Assembly (NCBI RefSeq): GCF_038452265.1
Contig: NZ_CP151843.1
Location: 248,001-312,000, forward strand
DNA from: Vibrio diazotrophicus
GTDB lineage: Bacteria; Pseudomonadota; Gammaproteobacteria; Enterobacterales; Vibrionaceae
DNA length: 64,000 nucleotides
Reading direction: 5' to 3'
Part shown: positions 57,280 through 64,000 of the stretch, one piece after another
Layout of the letters: each line of letters starts with the position of its first letter
Numbering within the stretch: position 1 is the stretch's first letter
Translations under genes and position numbers: made by a program
Notes under the pieces: model-generated
Database searches by the model: none
What the model saw: the letters and a program-made list of their open reading frames with translations, nothing else
Told to the model about the DNA's origin: nothing

Positions 57280-57963
57280 ATGGCTAAAGCAGGTATATCG
57301 CTAAAGGGGACGAAGGTAAGCACGTTAAAGAAAAGTCGCTCAACGGTAGAACCCGGAGTTCGTAGACGAAAGAAGTTTGACGATAAAAGGCAGTTCATTC
57401 TTGAAACGGCGCTGGCTGTGTTTTCACAATATGGCTTTCACGGAACAACGATTGAACAGATCGCCAACGGTGCTGATATCTCTAAAACCAATCTGTTTTA
57501 CTACTTCAAAAGTAAAGAAGAGCTTTACTTAACCATCTTGGAAAACATCCTTAATGACTGGCTTGCACCGATTGCTGGTTTTGACGAAGTGGATGATCCG
57601 AAAACCGCAATAGAAAACTATATCCGCCTTAAGTTGGAACTCTCTAGAGACCAGCCGCAAGCTTCGCGTCTGTTCTGCTTGGAGATCATTCAAGGCGCTC
57701 CGATTCTTAAAAGCTACTTAAATGGTGATTTGAAAAACATCATTGAAGAGAAATCTAAAGTTATCGAACGTTGGATAAGCCAAGGCAAAATTAAGCCTGT
57801 CGATCCAACACAATTGATTTTTACTATTTGGTCGACCACGCAACACTACGCGGACTTTAGCGTTCAGGTTAAGGCGATTACAGGTAAGGACCTGACCAAT
57901 AAGAAATTTTTTGAAGATACTTGCCAGTCTATCCAAAACATTATCTTTAATGGTATTGCTTAA
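57280..57963 (+). CDS. rutR: TetR-family regulator RutR
   Basis: A 227-residue TetR-type regulator closely similar to E. coli RutR, the uracil/thymine-sensing repressor of the rut operon. The helix-turn-helix (about 38-82) contains FSQYGFHGTTIEQIANGADI and KTNLFYYFKSKEELY. The effector domain shares YIRLKLELSRDQPQASRLFC and TQHYADFSVQV with RutR. ATG at 57280 follows AGGAAGAC. A basic N-terminal extension (SLKGTKVSTLKKSRSTVEPG) precedes the DNA-binding domain. It lies immediately upstream of rutA on the same strand, separated by a terminator, and a matching operator lies before rutA. Confidence 0.93.
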   Translation: MAKAGISLKGTKVSTLKKSRSTVEPGVRRRKKFDDKRQFILETALAVFSQYGFHGTTIEQIANGADISKTNLFYYFKSKEELYLTILENILNDWLAPIAGFDEVDDPKTAIENYIRLKLELSRDQPQASRLFCLEIIQGAPILKSYLNGDLKNIIEEKSKVIERWISQGKIKPVDPTQLIFTIWSTTQHYADFSVQVKAITGKDLTNKKFFEDTCQSIQNIIFNGIA

Positions 57964-58006
57964 CGCTTAAGTAAGCGCTTTTTATACCTGCTGTTTCAGC
58001 TTTGAG

Positions 58007-58033
58007 AGGTCACCAAAATGGTGACCTTTTTCT
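58007..58033 (+). terminator. rutR: Terminator of rutR
   Basis: AGGTCACC and GGTGACCT pair with a five-base loop, followed by T5. A smaller hairpin (CGCTT/AAGCG, near 57964) with T5 precedes it. Confidence 0.85.
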
Positions 58034-58062
58034 TTCCTTGTTCCTTTCCTTGTTCCTTTCCT
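58033..58062. repeat. 12-bp tandem repeat
   Basis: The unit TTTCCTTGTTCC is repeated about 2.5 times directly after the rutR terminator. It is a short simple repeat without a known function. Confidence 0.6.
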
Positions 58063-58157
58063 TTTATCTGTCATTTCACCCCTCATCTGTGCTTATAAAT
58101 CTACTCGTTTAGCTGCATGTTCTCGTTTGCTTTTGTACGCACATTGAGTGTTTTTTG

Positions 58158-58193
58158 TGCACTTGATTAGTGCTTTTGCACCATTCCAGATGT
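58158..58193. promoter_or_regulatory. Candidate NtrC sites upstream of rutA
   Basis: TGCACT-TGATT-AGTGCT (58158-58174) has the 17-bp form of the NtrC site TGCACC-N5-GGTGCA. A second site begins TGCACC at 58177 and has a weak right half. They lie about 110 bp before the sigma-54-like promoter, a normal enhancer distance. Confidence 0.6.
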
Positions 58194-58200
58194 TTCAAAA

Positions 58201-58216
58201 CAGACCAAATGGTCTG
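58201..58216. promoter_or_regulatory. RutR operator
   Basis: CAGACCA-AA-TGGTCTG is a perfect palindrome that fits the RutR consensus TTGACCA-NN-TGGTCAA in its eight inner positions per site. It lies between the NtrC sites and the promoter. Confidence 0.75.
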
Positions 58217-58268
58217 GTTTCTGGGTATAAAGAACGTTAACTAATTGTTAATTAAAGTAAATGGATTG

Positions 58269-58285
58269 TTGGCACAAACTTTGAT
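58269..58285 (+). promoter_or_regulatory. Sigma-54-type promoter of the rut operon
   Basis: TTGGCAC-AAACT-TTGAT carries the invariant -24 GG and fits TTGGCAC-N5-TTGCW except for GAT in place of GCA at -12. Transcription would start near 58297, about 43 bp before rutA. Confidence 0.6.
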
Positions 58286-58339
58286 TTAGATCAATGCGAG
58301 GAAGTAAATATATGCATGGTTAATTACAAGGAGTTTTAT

Positions 58340-59431
58340 ATGCAGATTGGTGTTTTCATTCCTATTGGAAATAACGGCTGGTTGATCTCGGAAAATGCAC
58401 CTCAATACATGCCGACTTTTGATCTGAACAAAGAGATTGTGTTGAGAGCAGAACATTACGGATTAGATTTTGCTCTATCGATGATCAAACTACGCGGTTT
58501 TGGTGGAAAAACAGAGTTCTGGGAGCACAACCTAGAGTCATTCAGTTTAATGGCGGGCCTTGCTGCGGTAACGTCTAAAATTCAATTGTTCGCGACTTCA
58601 GCAACTTTAACCTTGCCGCCAGCGATTGTTGCTCGTATGGCTTCCACCATTGACTCCATTTCTCATGGTCGTTTTGGCGTTAACTTGGTGACAGGTTGGC
58701 AAAAGCCGGAATACACGCAAATGGGCTTGTGGCCGGGCGATGAGTTTTTCTCTTCTCGATATGATTACCTTTCTGAATATGCACAAGTTCTTCGCGATTT
58801 ATGGGATACCGGATCTTCGGATTTCAAAGGTGACTATTTCACTATGGAAGACTGCCGGGTAAGCCCTAAACCGCAGGAAAAAATGAAGATCATCTGTGCT
58901 GGTTCCAGTGATGCGGGTATGGCATTCTCGGCCAAATATGCCGATCACAACTTCATTTTTGGTAAGGGTGTCAACACGCCTAAAGCGTTCGCTCCGCAAG
59001 CGAGTCGTCTGCTTGAAGCAACCGAAAAAACAGGGCGTGAAGTGAGTTCTTTTGTTCTGTTTATGATCATTGCTGACGAAACAGATGAAGCCGCGCGTGC
59101 GAAATGGGAACACTACAAAGCTGGGAAAGATGACGCAGCGTTGGAGTGGCTAGGCGTTCAAGCTGCGCAGGATACTAAGTCAGGTAGCGATACTAACGTG
59201 CGCCAAATGTCGGATCCGACTTCAGCGGTCAATATCAACATGGGGACTTTAGTTGGCTCTTACGAAACCGTTGCCCGTTTGCTGGACGAAGTGGATGAAG
59301 TGGAAGGCACAGGTGGCGTATTGCTGACTTTCGATGAGTTTGTTGAAGGGGTAACTGCGTTTGGCGAACGAATTCAGCCACTGATGAAAACGCGCCAACA
59401 CATCTCAGTTCAAGGAGAGTACGCAGCATGA
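58340..59431 (+). CDS. rutA: Pyrimidine oxygenase RutA
   Basis: A 363-residue flavin-dependent monooxygenase of the luciferase-like family that opens the ring of uracil or thymine to ureidoacrylate using reduced FMN from RutF. It aligns with E. coli RutA: MQIGVFIPIGNNGWLISENA at the start, SMIKLRGFGG, NLVTGWQKPEY with the flavin contacts, and VRQMSDPTSAVNINMGT. ATG at 58340 follows AAGGAG. It opens the operon rutABCDEF; its stop overlaps the rutB start by four bases (ATGA). Confidence 0.97.
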   Translation: MQIGVFIPIGNNGWLISENAPQYMPTFDLNKEIVLRAEHYGLDFALSMIKLRGFGGKTEFWEHNLESFSLMAGLAAVTSKIQLFATSATLTLPPAIVARMASTIDSISHGRFGVNLVTGWQKPEYTQMGLWPGDEFFSSRYDYLSEYAQVLRDLWDTGSSDFKGDYFTMEDCRVSPKPQEKMKIICAGSSDAGMAFSAKYADHNFIFGKGVNTPKAFAPQASRLLEATEKTGREVSSFVLFMIIADETDEAARAKWEHYKAGKDDAALEWLGVQAAQDTKSGSDTNVRQMSDPTSAVNINMGTLVGSYETVARLLDEVDEVEGTGGVLLTFDEFVEGVTAFGERIQPLMKTRQHISVQGEYAA

Positions 59432-60156
59432 TCAAGCAGTCTATTTCTGGCTACTCTCTGAACACGGGTGAATCTGCGCAGGTAATACTCAACACCGAGC
59501 CTGAAAAACTTGCTATCAAACCGAGTGAAACTGCTCTGATTGTGGTGGATATGCAGAACGCATATGCAAGCAAAGAAGGCTATTTGGATTTAGCTGGCTT
59601 TGATGTTTCTGGTACGGGTTCTGTTATTGAAAACATTAATAAAGCCATTGATGTCTCGCGCAAAGCGGGAATCCAAATAGTATTTCTACAAAACGGTTGG
59701 GACAGCAATTACGTCGAAGCGGGTGGTGAAGGCTCGCCAAACTGGCATAAGTCGAATGCTTTGAAAACCATGCGTAAGCAGCCAGAGCTTTCTGGCCGCT
59801 TCCTGTCAAAAGGTGGCTGGGATTACGAACTCGTCGACGAAATCAAACCGCAGCAACAAGACTGGATTATTCCCAAAACTCGCTACAGCGGTTTCTTCAA
59901 TACCAATTTGGACACCATGTTGCGCTCACGCGGCATTCGTAATCTCGTCTTTACCGGCATTGCTACCAACGTTTGCGTTGAATCGACATTACGTGATGGT
60001 TTTCATCTTGAATATTTTGGTGTCGCGCTTTCAGATGCCACACATCAGGCTGGCCCGAGGTCGGCGCAGGATGCCGCGTTACTCAATATCCAAACCTTTT
60101 TTGGCTGGGTGACGACAGTGGAAGATTATTCAAACGCTTTGGTAAATGTTGGCTAA
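59428..60156 (+). CDS. rutB: Ureidoacrylate amidohydrolase RutB
   Basis: A 242-residue isochorismatase-family enzyme that hydrolyses (Z)-3-ureidoacrylate to carbamate/ammonia and aminoacrylate. The catalytic triad is Asp41 in VVDMQNAY, Lys150 in PKTRYSGF and Cys183 in GIATNVCVES, with the same spacing as E. coli RutB (24, 133, 166). Start and stop couple it to rutA (4-bp overlap) and rutC (14 bp). Confidence 0.96.
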   Translation: MIKQSISGYSLNTGESAQVILNTEPEKLAIKPSETALIVVDMQNAYASKEGYLDLAGFDVSGTGSVIENINKAIDVSRKAGIQIVFLQNGWDSNYVEAGGEGSPNWHKSNALKTMRKQPELSGRFLSKGGWDYELVDEIKPQQQDWIIPKTRYSGFFNTNLDTMLRSRGIRNLVFTGIATNVCVESTLRDGFHLEYFGVALSDATHQAGPRSAQDAALLNIQTFFGWVTTVEDYSNALVNVG

Positions 60157-60170
60157 ATAAGGAGATTACT

Positions 60171-60560
60171 ATGCCTAAACAAACCGTACTTCCTGCAGGA
60201 ACAGGAAAACCGCTCGCCCCTTATGTGCCAGGTTCTATGGCAGATGGAGTGTTGTATGTTTCCGGAACACTGCCATTTGACAGTGAAAATAACGTGGTTT
60301 TTCCGGGAGATGCAGCAGCGCAAGCTCGTCACGTGCTCAGCACCATTCGCAGTGTTGTTGAAGAAGCTGGCGGCACAATGGATGACGTTACCTTCAACAT
60401 GATCATGATTAAAAACTGGGCGGACTACGCTGCGATTAACGCTGTGTATGCGGATTTCTTTCCGGGTGAAAAACCGGCTCGCTACTGCATTCAATGTGGC
60501 TTAGTGAAAGAAGAAGCGTTGATTGAAATTGCGTCTATTGCACACGTTGGTAAAGCCTGA
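60171..60560 (+). CDS. rutC: Aminoacrylate deaminase RutC
   Basis: A 129-residue RidA/YjgF-family protein that speeds conversion of 3-aminoacrylate to malonic semialdehyde. The family pattern is clear: LAPYVPGSMADGVLYVSGTL near residues 19-38, DVTFNMIMIKNWADYAAINA near 75-94, and ARYCIQCGLVKEEALIEI with the conserved Arg and Glu. AAGGAGA lies before the ATG. Third gene of the rut operon. Confidence 0.95.
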   Translation: MPKQTVLPAGTGKPLAPYVPGSMADGVLYVSGTLPFDSENNVVFPGDAAAQARHVLSTIRSVVEEAGGTMDDVTFNMIMIKNWADYAAINAVYADFFPGEKPARYCIQCGLVKEEALIEIASIAHVGKA

Positions 60561-60598
60561 GTTGCTTTGACTCAATGCTTCGAAAGGTAGAGCAGCAC

Positions 60599-61375
60599 AT
60601 GTATTACGAAATTCATGACGATGGTCAGGGAAACAAAGAGACGGTGATTCTCTCCTCTGGTTTGGGTGGTTCGCACAGCTATTGGCATCATCAGTTGCCA
60701 CAGTTGAAAAGTCGCTTTCGAGTGCTTGTGTATGACCACTTGGGGACAGGGCAAAGCCAAGGCGATATTCCGCAAGGTTACAGTATCGCGGACATGGCTA
60801 AGGAAGTCGTCACCTTGCTGGATCAAACAGATGGCGAACGCGTTCATTTTATTGGTCATGCGCTCGGTGGTTTGGTGGGGTTACAACTCGCGGCTGAGTT
60901 TCCAAACAGAGTTTCAAGTTTGTTGCTCATTAACGCTTGGGATAAAACCGATGAACACACCAAGCTGTGCTTTGAAATCAGAAAATCACTGCTGCGAAAT
61001 TCTGGTGTAGAGATGTTTTTCAAGGCGCAACCACTGTTTTTGTATCCTGCGGAATGGATGAAGAATAATGCTGCTTTGTTGAAGGAAGAAGCGGATAAGG
61101 TTCTTTCTTCGCCTTTCAATCAAGACAACTTACTGAGAAGAATCGCGGCGGTGGAAAGGTTCGATATCTCTGAAAATATTGATTCGATTCGTTGTGTTAC
61201 AGGCGTTATCGCCAGCTGTGATGATTTACTGGTGCCATATTCCAGCTCAGAAACGTTACACAAAAAACTCAGACACTCTTCGTTTTATTTATTAGAGAAA
61301 GGGGGACACGCCTGCAATGTTTCCGACCCAGTGACGTTTAATAAAACGATGCTTGATTTTTATAACGAGATTTAA
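60599..61375 (+). CDS. rutD: Putative aminoacrylate hydrolase RutD
   Basis: A 258-residue alpha/beta hydrolase. The oxyanion segment is LSSGLGGSHSYW; the nucleophile position in E. coli RutD, GHALG, is kept here as IGHALGGLVG, so the usual serine elbow is replaced by alanine as in other RutD proteins. The acid/His part is DDLLVP and KGGHACNVSDP. ATG at 60599 (MYYEIHDDGQG) is chosen, but upstream ATG 60575 is possible; neither has an ideal ribosome-binding site. Role in vivo is still debated for RutD in general. Confidence 0.88.
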   Translation: MYYEIHDDGQGNKETVILSSGLGGSHSYWHHQLPQLKSRFRVLVYDHLGTGQSQGDIPQGYSIADMAKEVVTLLDQTDGERVHFIGHALGGLVGLQLAAEFPNRVSSLLLINAWDKTDEHTKLCFEIRKSLLRNSGVEMFFKAQPLFLYPAEWMKNNAALLKEEADKVLSSPFNQDNLLRRIAAVERFDISENIDSIRCVTGVIASCDDLLVPYSSSETLHKKLRHSSFYLLEKGGHACNVSDPVTFNKTMLDFYNEI

Positions 61376-61387
61376 GGAGAAATCCGA

Positions 61388-61978
61388 ATGAACGAGACGA
61401 TGGATTCGTCAGCGTTAAAGCAACTGTTTACAGAAGCGAGAACGCACAACGGTTGGTTGGATAAGAAAGTCAGCCAAGCGCAGATTGAACAGTTGTATCA
61501 ACTGACCAGTTTAGGGCCGACGTCGGCAAACTGCTCTCCTGCGCGCTTTGTTTTTATTACCTCTGACAAAGGGAAGCAGCGTTTAGCTCCGACACTGTCG
61601 AGCGGTAATTTAGAAAAGACCATGACCGCACCCGTGACGGTATTAGTGGCTTATGACCGCAATTTTTACGACGCCTTACCAACACTTTTCCCTCATGGTG
61701 ATGCGAAAAGCTGGTTTACCTCAAGCGAGGCGCTTGCGTCTGAAACTGCGATGAGAAACAGCTCTATGCAGGCGGCTTATATGATTATGGCGGCGAGGGC
61801 GATGGGACTCGATACGGGGCCACTTTCGGGATTTGATGCAGCAGCGGTCAATGAAGCGTTTTTTTCAGGTACAAGCTGGAGCGTCAACTTAATCATCAAT
61901 ATTGGCTATGGAGACGCTTCTAAGTTGTATGGTCGTCTGCCTCGCTTAGCGTTAGAAGAGGCGTGTTTGTATGTCTAA
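61388..61978 (+). CDS. rutE: Malonic semialdehyde reductase RutE
   Basis: A 196-residue nitroreductase-family flavoprotein that reduces malonic semialdehyde to 3-hydroxypropionate. The FMN-binding start is QLYQLTSLGPTSANCSPARF near residues 35-55, with MRNSSMQAAYMIMAARAMGL and GYGDASKLYGRLPRL towards the end. AAGGAGA precedes the ATG. It overlaps rutF by eight bases. Confidence 0.93.
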   Translation: MNETMDSSALKQLFTEARTHNGWLDKKVSQAQIEQLYQLTSLGPTSANCSPARFVFITSDKGKQRLAPTLSSGNLEKTMTAPVTVLVAYDRNFYDALPTLFPHGDAKSWFTSSEALASETAMRNSSMQAAYMIMAARAMGLDTGPLSGFDAAAVNEAFFSGTSWSVNLIINIGYGDASKLYGRLPRLALEEACLYV

Positions 61979-62528
61979 TTTGGCTATCAATATTCCATTT
62001 GCGTTAGCAAACGAAAATGAACTCAGCTTTACCCCGTTTGCTGACACTGACGACAAAGGTGTAAAGCTTTACCGCGATGGCATGTCTGGGCTTGGTGCTT
62101 CAGTGAATGTTATTACCACTATGGTTGACGGCAAACCTGCGGGGTTTACTGCAACCGCAGTCACCAGTGTGACTGATGCTCCGCCAACGTTATTGGTGTG
62201 TTTAAACCGCTCGTCATCAGTGTTCTCCGTGTTTGATAAAGCGGAGTATCTGTGTGTAAACACACTGGCAGCAGGTCAAGAAACGGTATCGGGTGTGTTC
62301 GCCAGCAAACTCAATCAAGCAGAACGTTTTGATTCGGTGGAATGGCAGCTGTTTGTCACAGGTTCGCCAGCGTTAAATGCGGCATCAACCGTGTTTGACT
62401 GCCGCATTTCATCACGCACATCGGTAGGTACTCATGATGTCTTTTTCTGTGAAGTGCTCGGAGTTGGTCAAACGGAACAATCGTCGAATCTTGTCTATTT
62501 CAATCGCAAGTATCACAGCCTTGTTTAA
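61971..62528 (+). CDS. rutF: Flavin reductase RutF
   Basis: A 185-residue NADH:FMN reductase of the flavin-reductase-like family, supplying FMNH2 to RutA. Visible signature: GLGASVNVITTMVDGKPAGF then TATAVTSVTDAPPTLLVCLN and LCVNTLAAGQETVSGVFAS; the end FNRKYHSLV is common in the family. It has about 20 extra N-terminal residues compared with E. coli RutF. Last of the rutA-F overlap chain; a repeat-rich gap of 368 bp follows. Confidence 0.94.
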   Translation: MSNLAINIPFALANENELSFTPFADTDDKGVKLYRDGMSGLGASVNVITTMVDGKPAGFTATAVTSVTDAPPTLLVCLNRSSSVFSVFDKAEYLCVNTLAAGQETVSGVFASKLNQAERFDSVEWQLFVTGSPALNAASTVFDCRISSRTSVGTHDVFFCEVLGVGQTEQSSNLVYFNRKYHSLV

Positions 62529-62569
62529 AAGGGTTACTTAAATAAACGACTTAGTGAAGGAGCTCAGCA

Positions 62570-62749
62570 ATGACGATGTCTATGGATACGTATTACCTAT
62601 ACGGATTTTGTTTTAACGATATACCCTTCCTACTTGAAGCTGCAGCGGTGTTGGCTACGTTCGTTCGCCCCAATCACATAGTTATCTATGCTCATGGGGG
62701 GTCACTCACTTGCCGCCTACCTGCAACTCCAAGTAGTTTGGGTATATGA
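62570..62749 (+). pseudogene. Short ORF with a strong ribosome-binding site that reads through the palindromic repeat
   Basis: GAAGGAGC sits six bases before ATG 62570. The frame stays open for 59 codons and enters the repeat at 62619, ending in TGA right after it. The first part, MTMSMDTYYLYGFC, may be the true start of a gene now replaced by repeat-derived sequence (FLLEAAAVLATFVRPNH...). It looks like a gene start disrupted by the repeat, or a fortuitous ORF created by it. Confidence 0.4.
62619..62747. mobile_element. Palindromic miniature repeat (MITE-like), 129 bp
   Basis: The ends are imperfect inverted copies: left ATATACCCTTCCTACTTGAA, right (reverse complement) ATATACCCAAACTACTTGGA, followed in both by AGNTGCAG. 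The interior holds a smaller dyad around CACATAGTTATCTATG. The form resembles the non-coding palindromic repeats scattered in Vibrio and enterobacterial genomes. It lies between rutF and the NCS1 transporter gene. Confidence 0.7.
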
Positions 62750-62896
62750 ACAATCAGTAACAGTGATTTTTATCTTCACGTTTCATGTTTTCCAGAATTT
62801 AACGAGTGGTTTAGTGGTTCATTTGATTTATTTGGATAGGTAGCAACATAAAGCCGAAGGGAAATAATCAATCTCAATTAGGAAGAGGGGATTCAA

Positions 62897-64000
62897 ATGA
62901 AAACGGAAATGAAGCAAGTGGGGGATTTCTACGAATTAGAAGTCGGTGAAGACCTCATCTCTAGCAAAAATTTCAACAGTGATTTAGCACCAACCAAAAT
63001 CAAAGAACGTACCTGGAACAAGTTCAATATCGCGGCTTTGTGGGTCGGTATTTCGATTTGTGTGCCGACATATACGCTGGGCGGCATATTAACCAACTAC
63101 TTTGGTTTATCTGTGGTAGAGGCTCTACTCACCATTCTTATCGCGAACATTATTGTATTGGTGCCTCTAACGTTGAACGCCTTCGCTGGGACGAAATATG
63201 GCTTGCCGTTCCCTGTCGTACTTCGTTCGTCGTTCGGCATTATGGGCTCCAATGTACCTTGTGTGATTCGCGGTTTTGTCGCTTGCGGCTGGTTTGGTAT
63301 TCAAACCATGTTTGGTGGTTTGGCTATTCATTTGTTCTTATCTGAAGTGTCATCAGGGTGGGCATCTTTAGGTGGCGTAGGTGAAGTGATTGGCTTCTTC
63401 ATTTTCTGGGCGCTGAACATTGGTGTTGTGCTTAAGGGGGCAAACTCCATCAAGTGGCTGGAAACATTGTCAGCACCGCTATTGTTGATTGTGTCGCTTG
63501 GACTGCTATTTTGGGCAAGTGATAAAGTATCTTACACAGAATTGCTTTCGACACCTGCCAATCGTCCTGAAGGCGAAGGTTTCGCGAAGTATTTTATGTC
63601 TGGTTTAACAGCTATGGTGGGCTTCTGGGCAACGTTATCTTTGAACATTCCAGATTTCAGCCGCTATGCAAAATCGCAGAAAGATCAGGTAGTAGGGCAA
63701 ATCATGGGGCTTCCGCTCACCATGTTCTTGTTTGCTTCGCTTGGTGTGGTAATGACGGCCGCTTCTGAAACTATGTTTGGTCAAACCATCTCAGACCCAA
63801 TTACGCTGATTGGTCAGATTGACAGCCCATTTCTAGTGGCAGTAGCTATGGTGATGATTGTGATTGCAACGCTATCAACCAATACCGCTGCAAACATTGT
63901 TTCTCCAACTAACGACTTCCAAAACATATCTCCGCAACATATCGACCATACCAGAGGCGTACTGCTTACGGGTGCAATCGGAATTTTGTTGATGGGGTGG
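62897..64000 (+). CDS. NCS1-family nucleobase transporter, 3' end cut by window edge
   Basis: The first 368 residues of an inner-membrane carrier of the NCS1 (nucleobase:cation symporter-1, PucI/Mhp1-like) family. The motif region ERTWNKFNIAALWVGISICV near residue 37 and the repeated small-residue helices (GILTNYFGLSVVEAL, AGTKYGLPFPVVLRSSFG) are typical; SLNIPDFSRYAKS lies near residue 250. GAGGGG precedes ATG 62897. By position it replaces rutG, but E. coli RutG is an NCS2 (UraA-type) protein, so I leave the gene symbol empty. Probably imports uracil or thymine. The gene continues past 64000. Confidence 0.9.
   Translation, partial: MKTEMKQVGDFYELEVGEDLISSKNFNSDLAPTKIKERTWNKFNIAALWVGISICVPTYTLGGILTNYFGLSVVEALLTILIANIIVLVPLTLNAFAGTKYGLPFPVVLRSSFGIMGSNVPCVIRGFVACGWFGIQTMFGGLAIHLFLSEVSSGWASLGGVGEVIGFFIFWALNIGVVLKGANSIKWLETLSAPLLLIVSLGLLFWASDKVSYTELLSTPANRPEGEGFAKYFMSGLTAMVGFWATLSLNIPDFSRYAKSQKDQVVGQIMGLPLTMFLFASLGVVMTAASETMFGQTISDPITLIGQIDSPFLVAVAMVMIVIATLSTNTAANIVSPTNDFQNISPQHIDHTRGVLLTGAIGILLMGW

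Noticed and set aside
58281..58294. Perfect FNR-like TTGAT-TTAG-ATCAA before rutA
   Set aside because: It overlaps the -12 part of the sigma-54-like promoter and an FNR role in pyrimidine use is not expected. It is kept only as a coincidence of an AT-rich palindrome.

Overview
The window looks like a chromosomal segment of a marine gammaproteobacterium, most likely a Vibrio. The codon use, the moderate-to-low GC, and close matches to Vibrio/enterobacterial families (PepT, GuaC, ArfA, YaeQ, KdgR, KduD, KdgM, RutA-F) point that way. No rRNA, tRNA, CRISPR array or intact insertion sequence was seen. All calls were made by reading the sequence; no database search was run.

Layout. (1) 1-20.0 kb is mostly ordinary chromosome: an edge-truncated LutA-type Fe-S protein with a divergent LysR regulator and a Fur-like palindrome between them, a Lon-family protease, a DsbA/FrnE-like oxidoreductase, a cytoplasmic GH13 enzyme, a DUF4382 lipoprotein, PepT, a small MscS channel, YaeQ, a cold-shock protein, ArfA with its stop-codon hairpin, a ThrE-type exporter, a REC-CheC/PAS pair, an NAD(P)HX repair enzyme, an outer-membrane barrel and GuaC. 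(2) 20.7-40.7 kb is a pectin/oligogalacturonate locus: pectinesterase, SSS symporter, oligogalacturonate lyase, a LacA/RpiB-type (DhuI-like) isomerase, KduD, a PelX-like PL9 lipoprotein, KdgM porin, a TogMNAB ABC importer, a PelW-like PL2 lyase, a MATE transporter, a PaeX-like esterase and KdgF. KdgR-type operators lie before kduD, kdgM and togM. (3) 41.4-44.0 kb holds a DUF294/CBS protein and an exonuclease. (4) 44.4-54.0 kb is a second uronan locus: an exported alginate-lyase-superfamily enzyme, a second SSS symporter closely related to the first, UxaC, two tandem cytoplasmic heparinase II/III-type lyases and KdgR. CRP-like sites precede the first two genes. (5) 54.1-55.9 kb is a small accessory islet: three 20-bp direct repeats, a DUF3427/DUF3883-like nuclease candidate and a divergent MutT-type Nudix gene, with a LexA-like box between them. 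(6) 55.9-57.0 kb is a MetE-core-like methyltransferase with a MetJ operator. (7) 57.3-64.0 kb is the Rut pyrimidine catabolism locus: rutR, rutABCDEF and an NCS1 transporter cut by the window end. Candidate NtrC, RutR and sigma-54 sites precede rutA, and a palindromic repeat lies between rutF and the transporter.

How it works together. Pectic oligomers would enter by KdgM and be trimmed by PelX. They would then cross the inner membrane by TogMNAB or the SSS carrier and be cut by PelW and Ogl. KdgF, the DhuI-like isomerase and KduD would carry the unsaturated uronate to 2-keto-3-deoxygluconate; the kinase and aldolase for the last steps are not in this window. The second locus would feed the same trunk from another uronan, with UxaC taking the saturated uronate. 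The parts most worth a second look are the LexA-boxed nuclease/Nudix islet, the PL38-like/heparinase-like/UxaC uronan locus, the guaC leader with two identical hairpin loops, and a frame-broken small ORF whose ribosome-binding site is paired in a stem.
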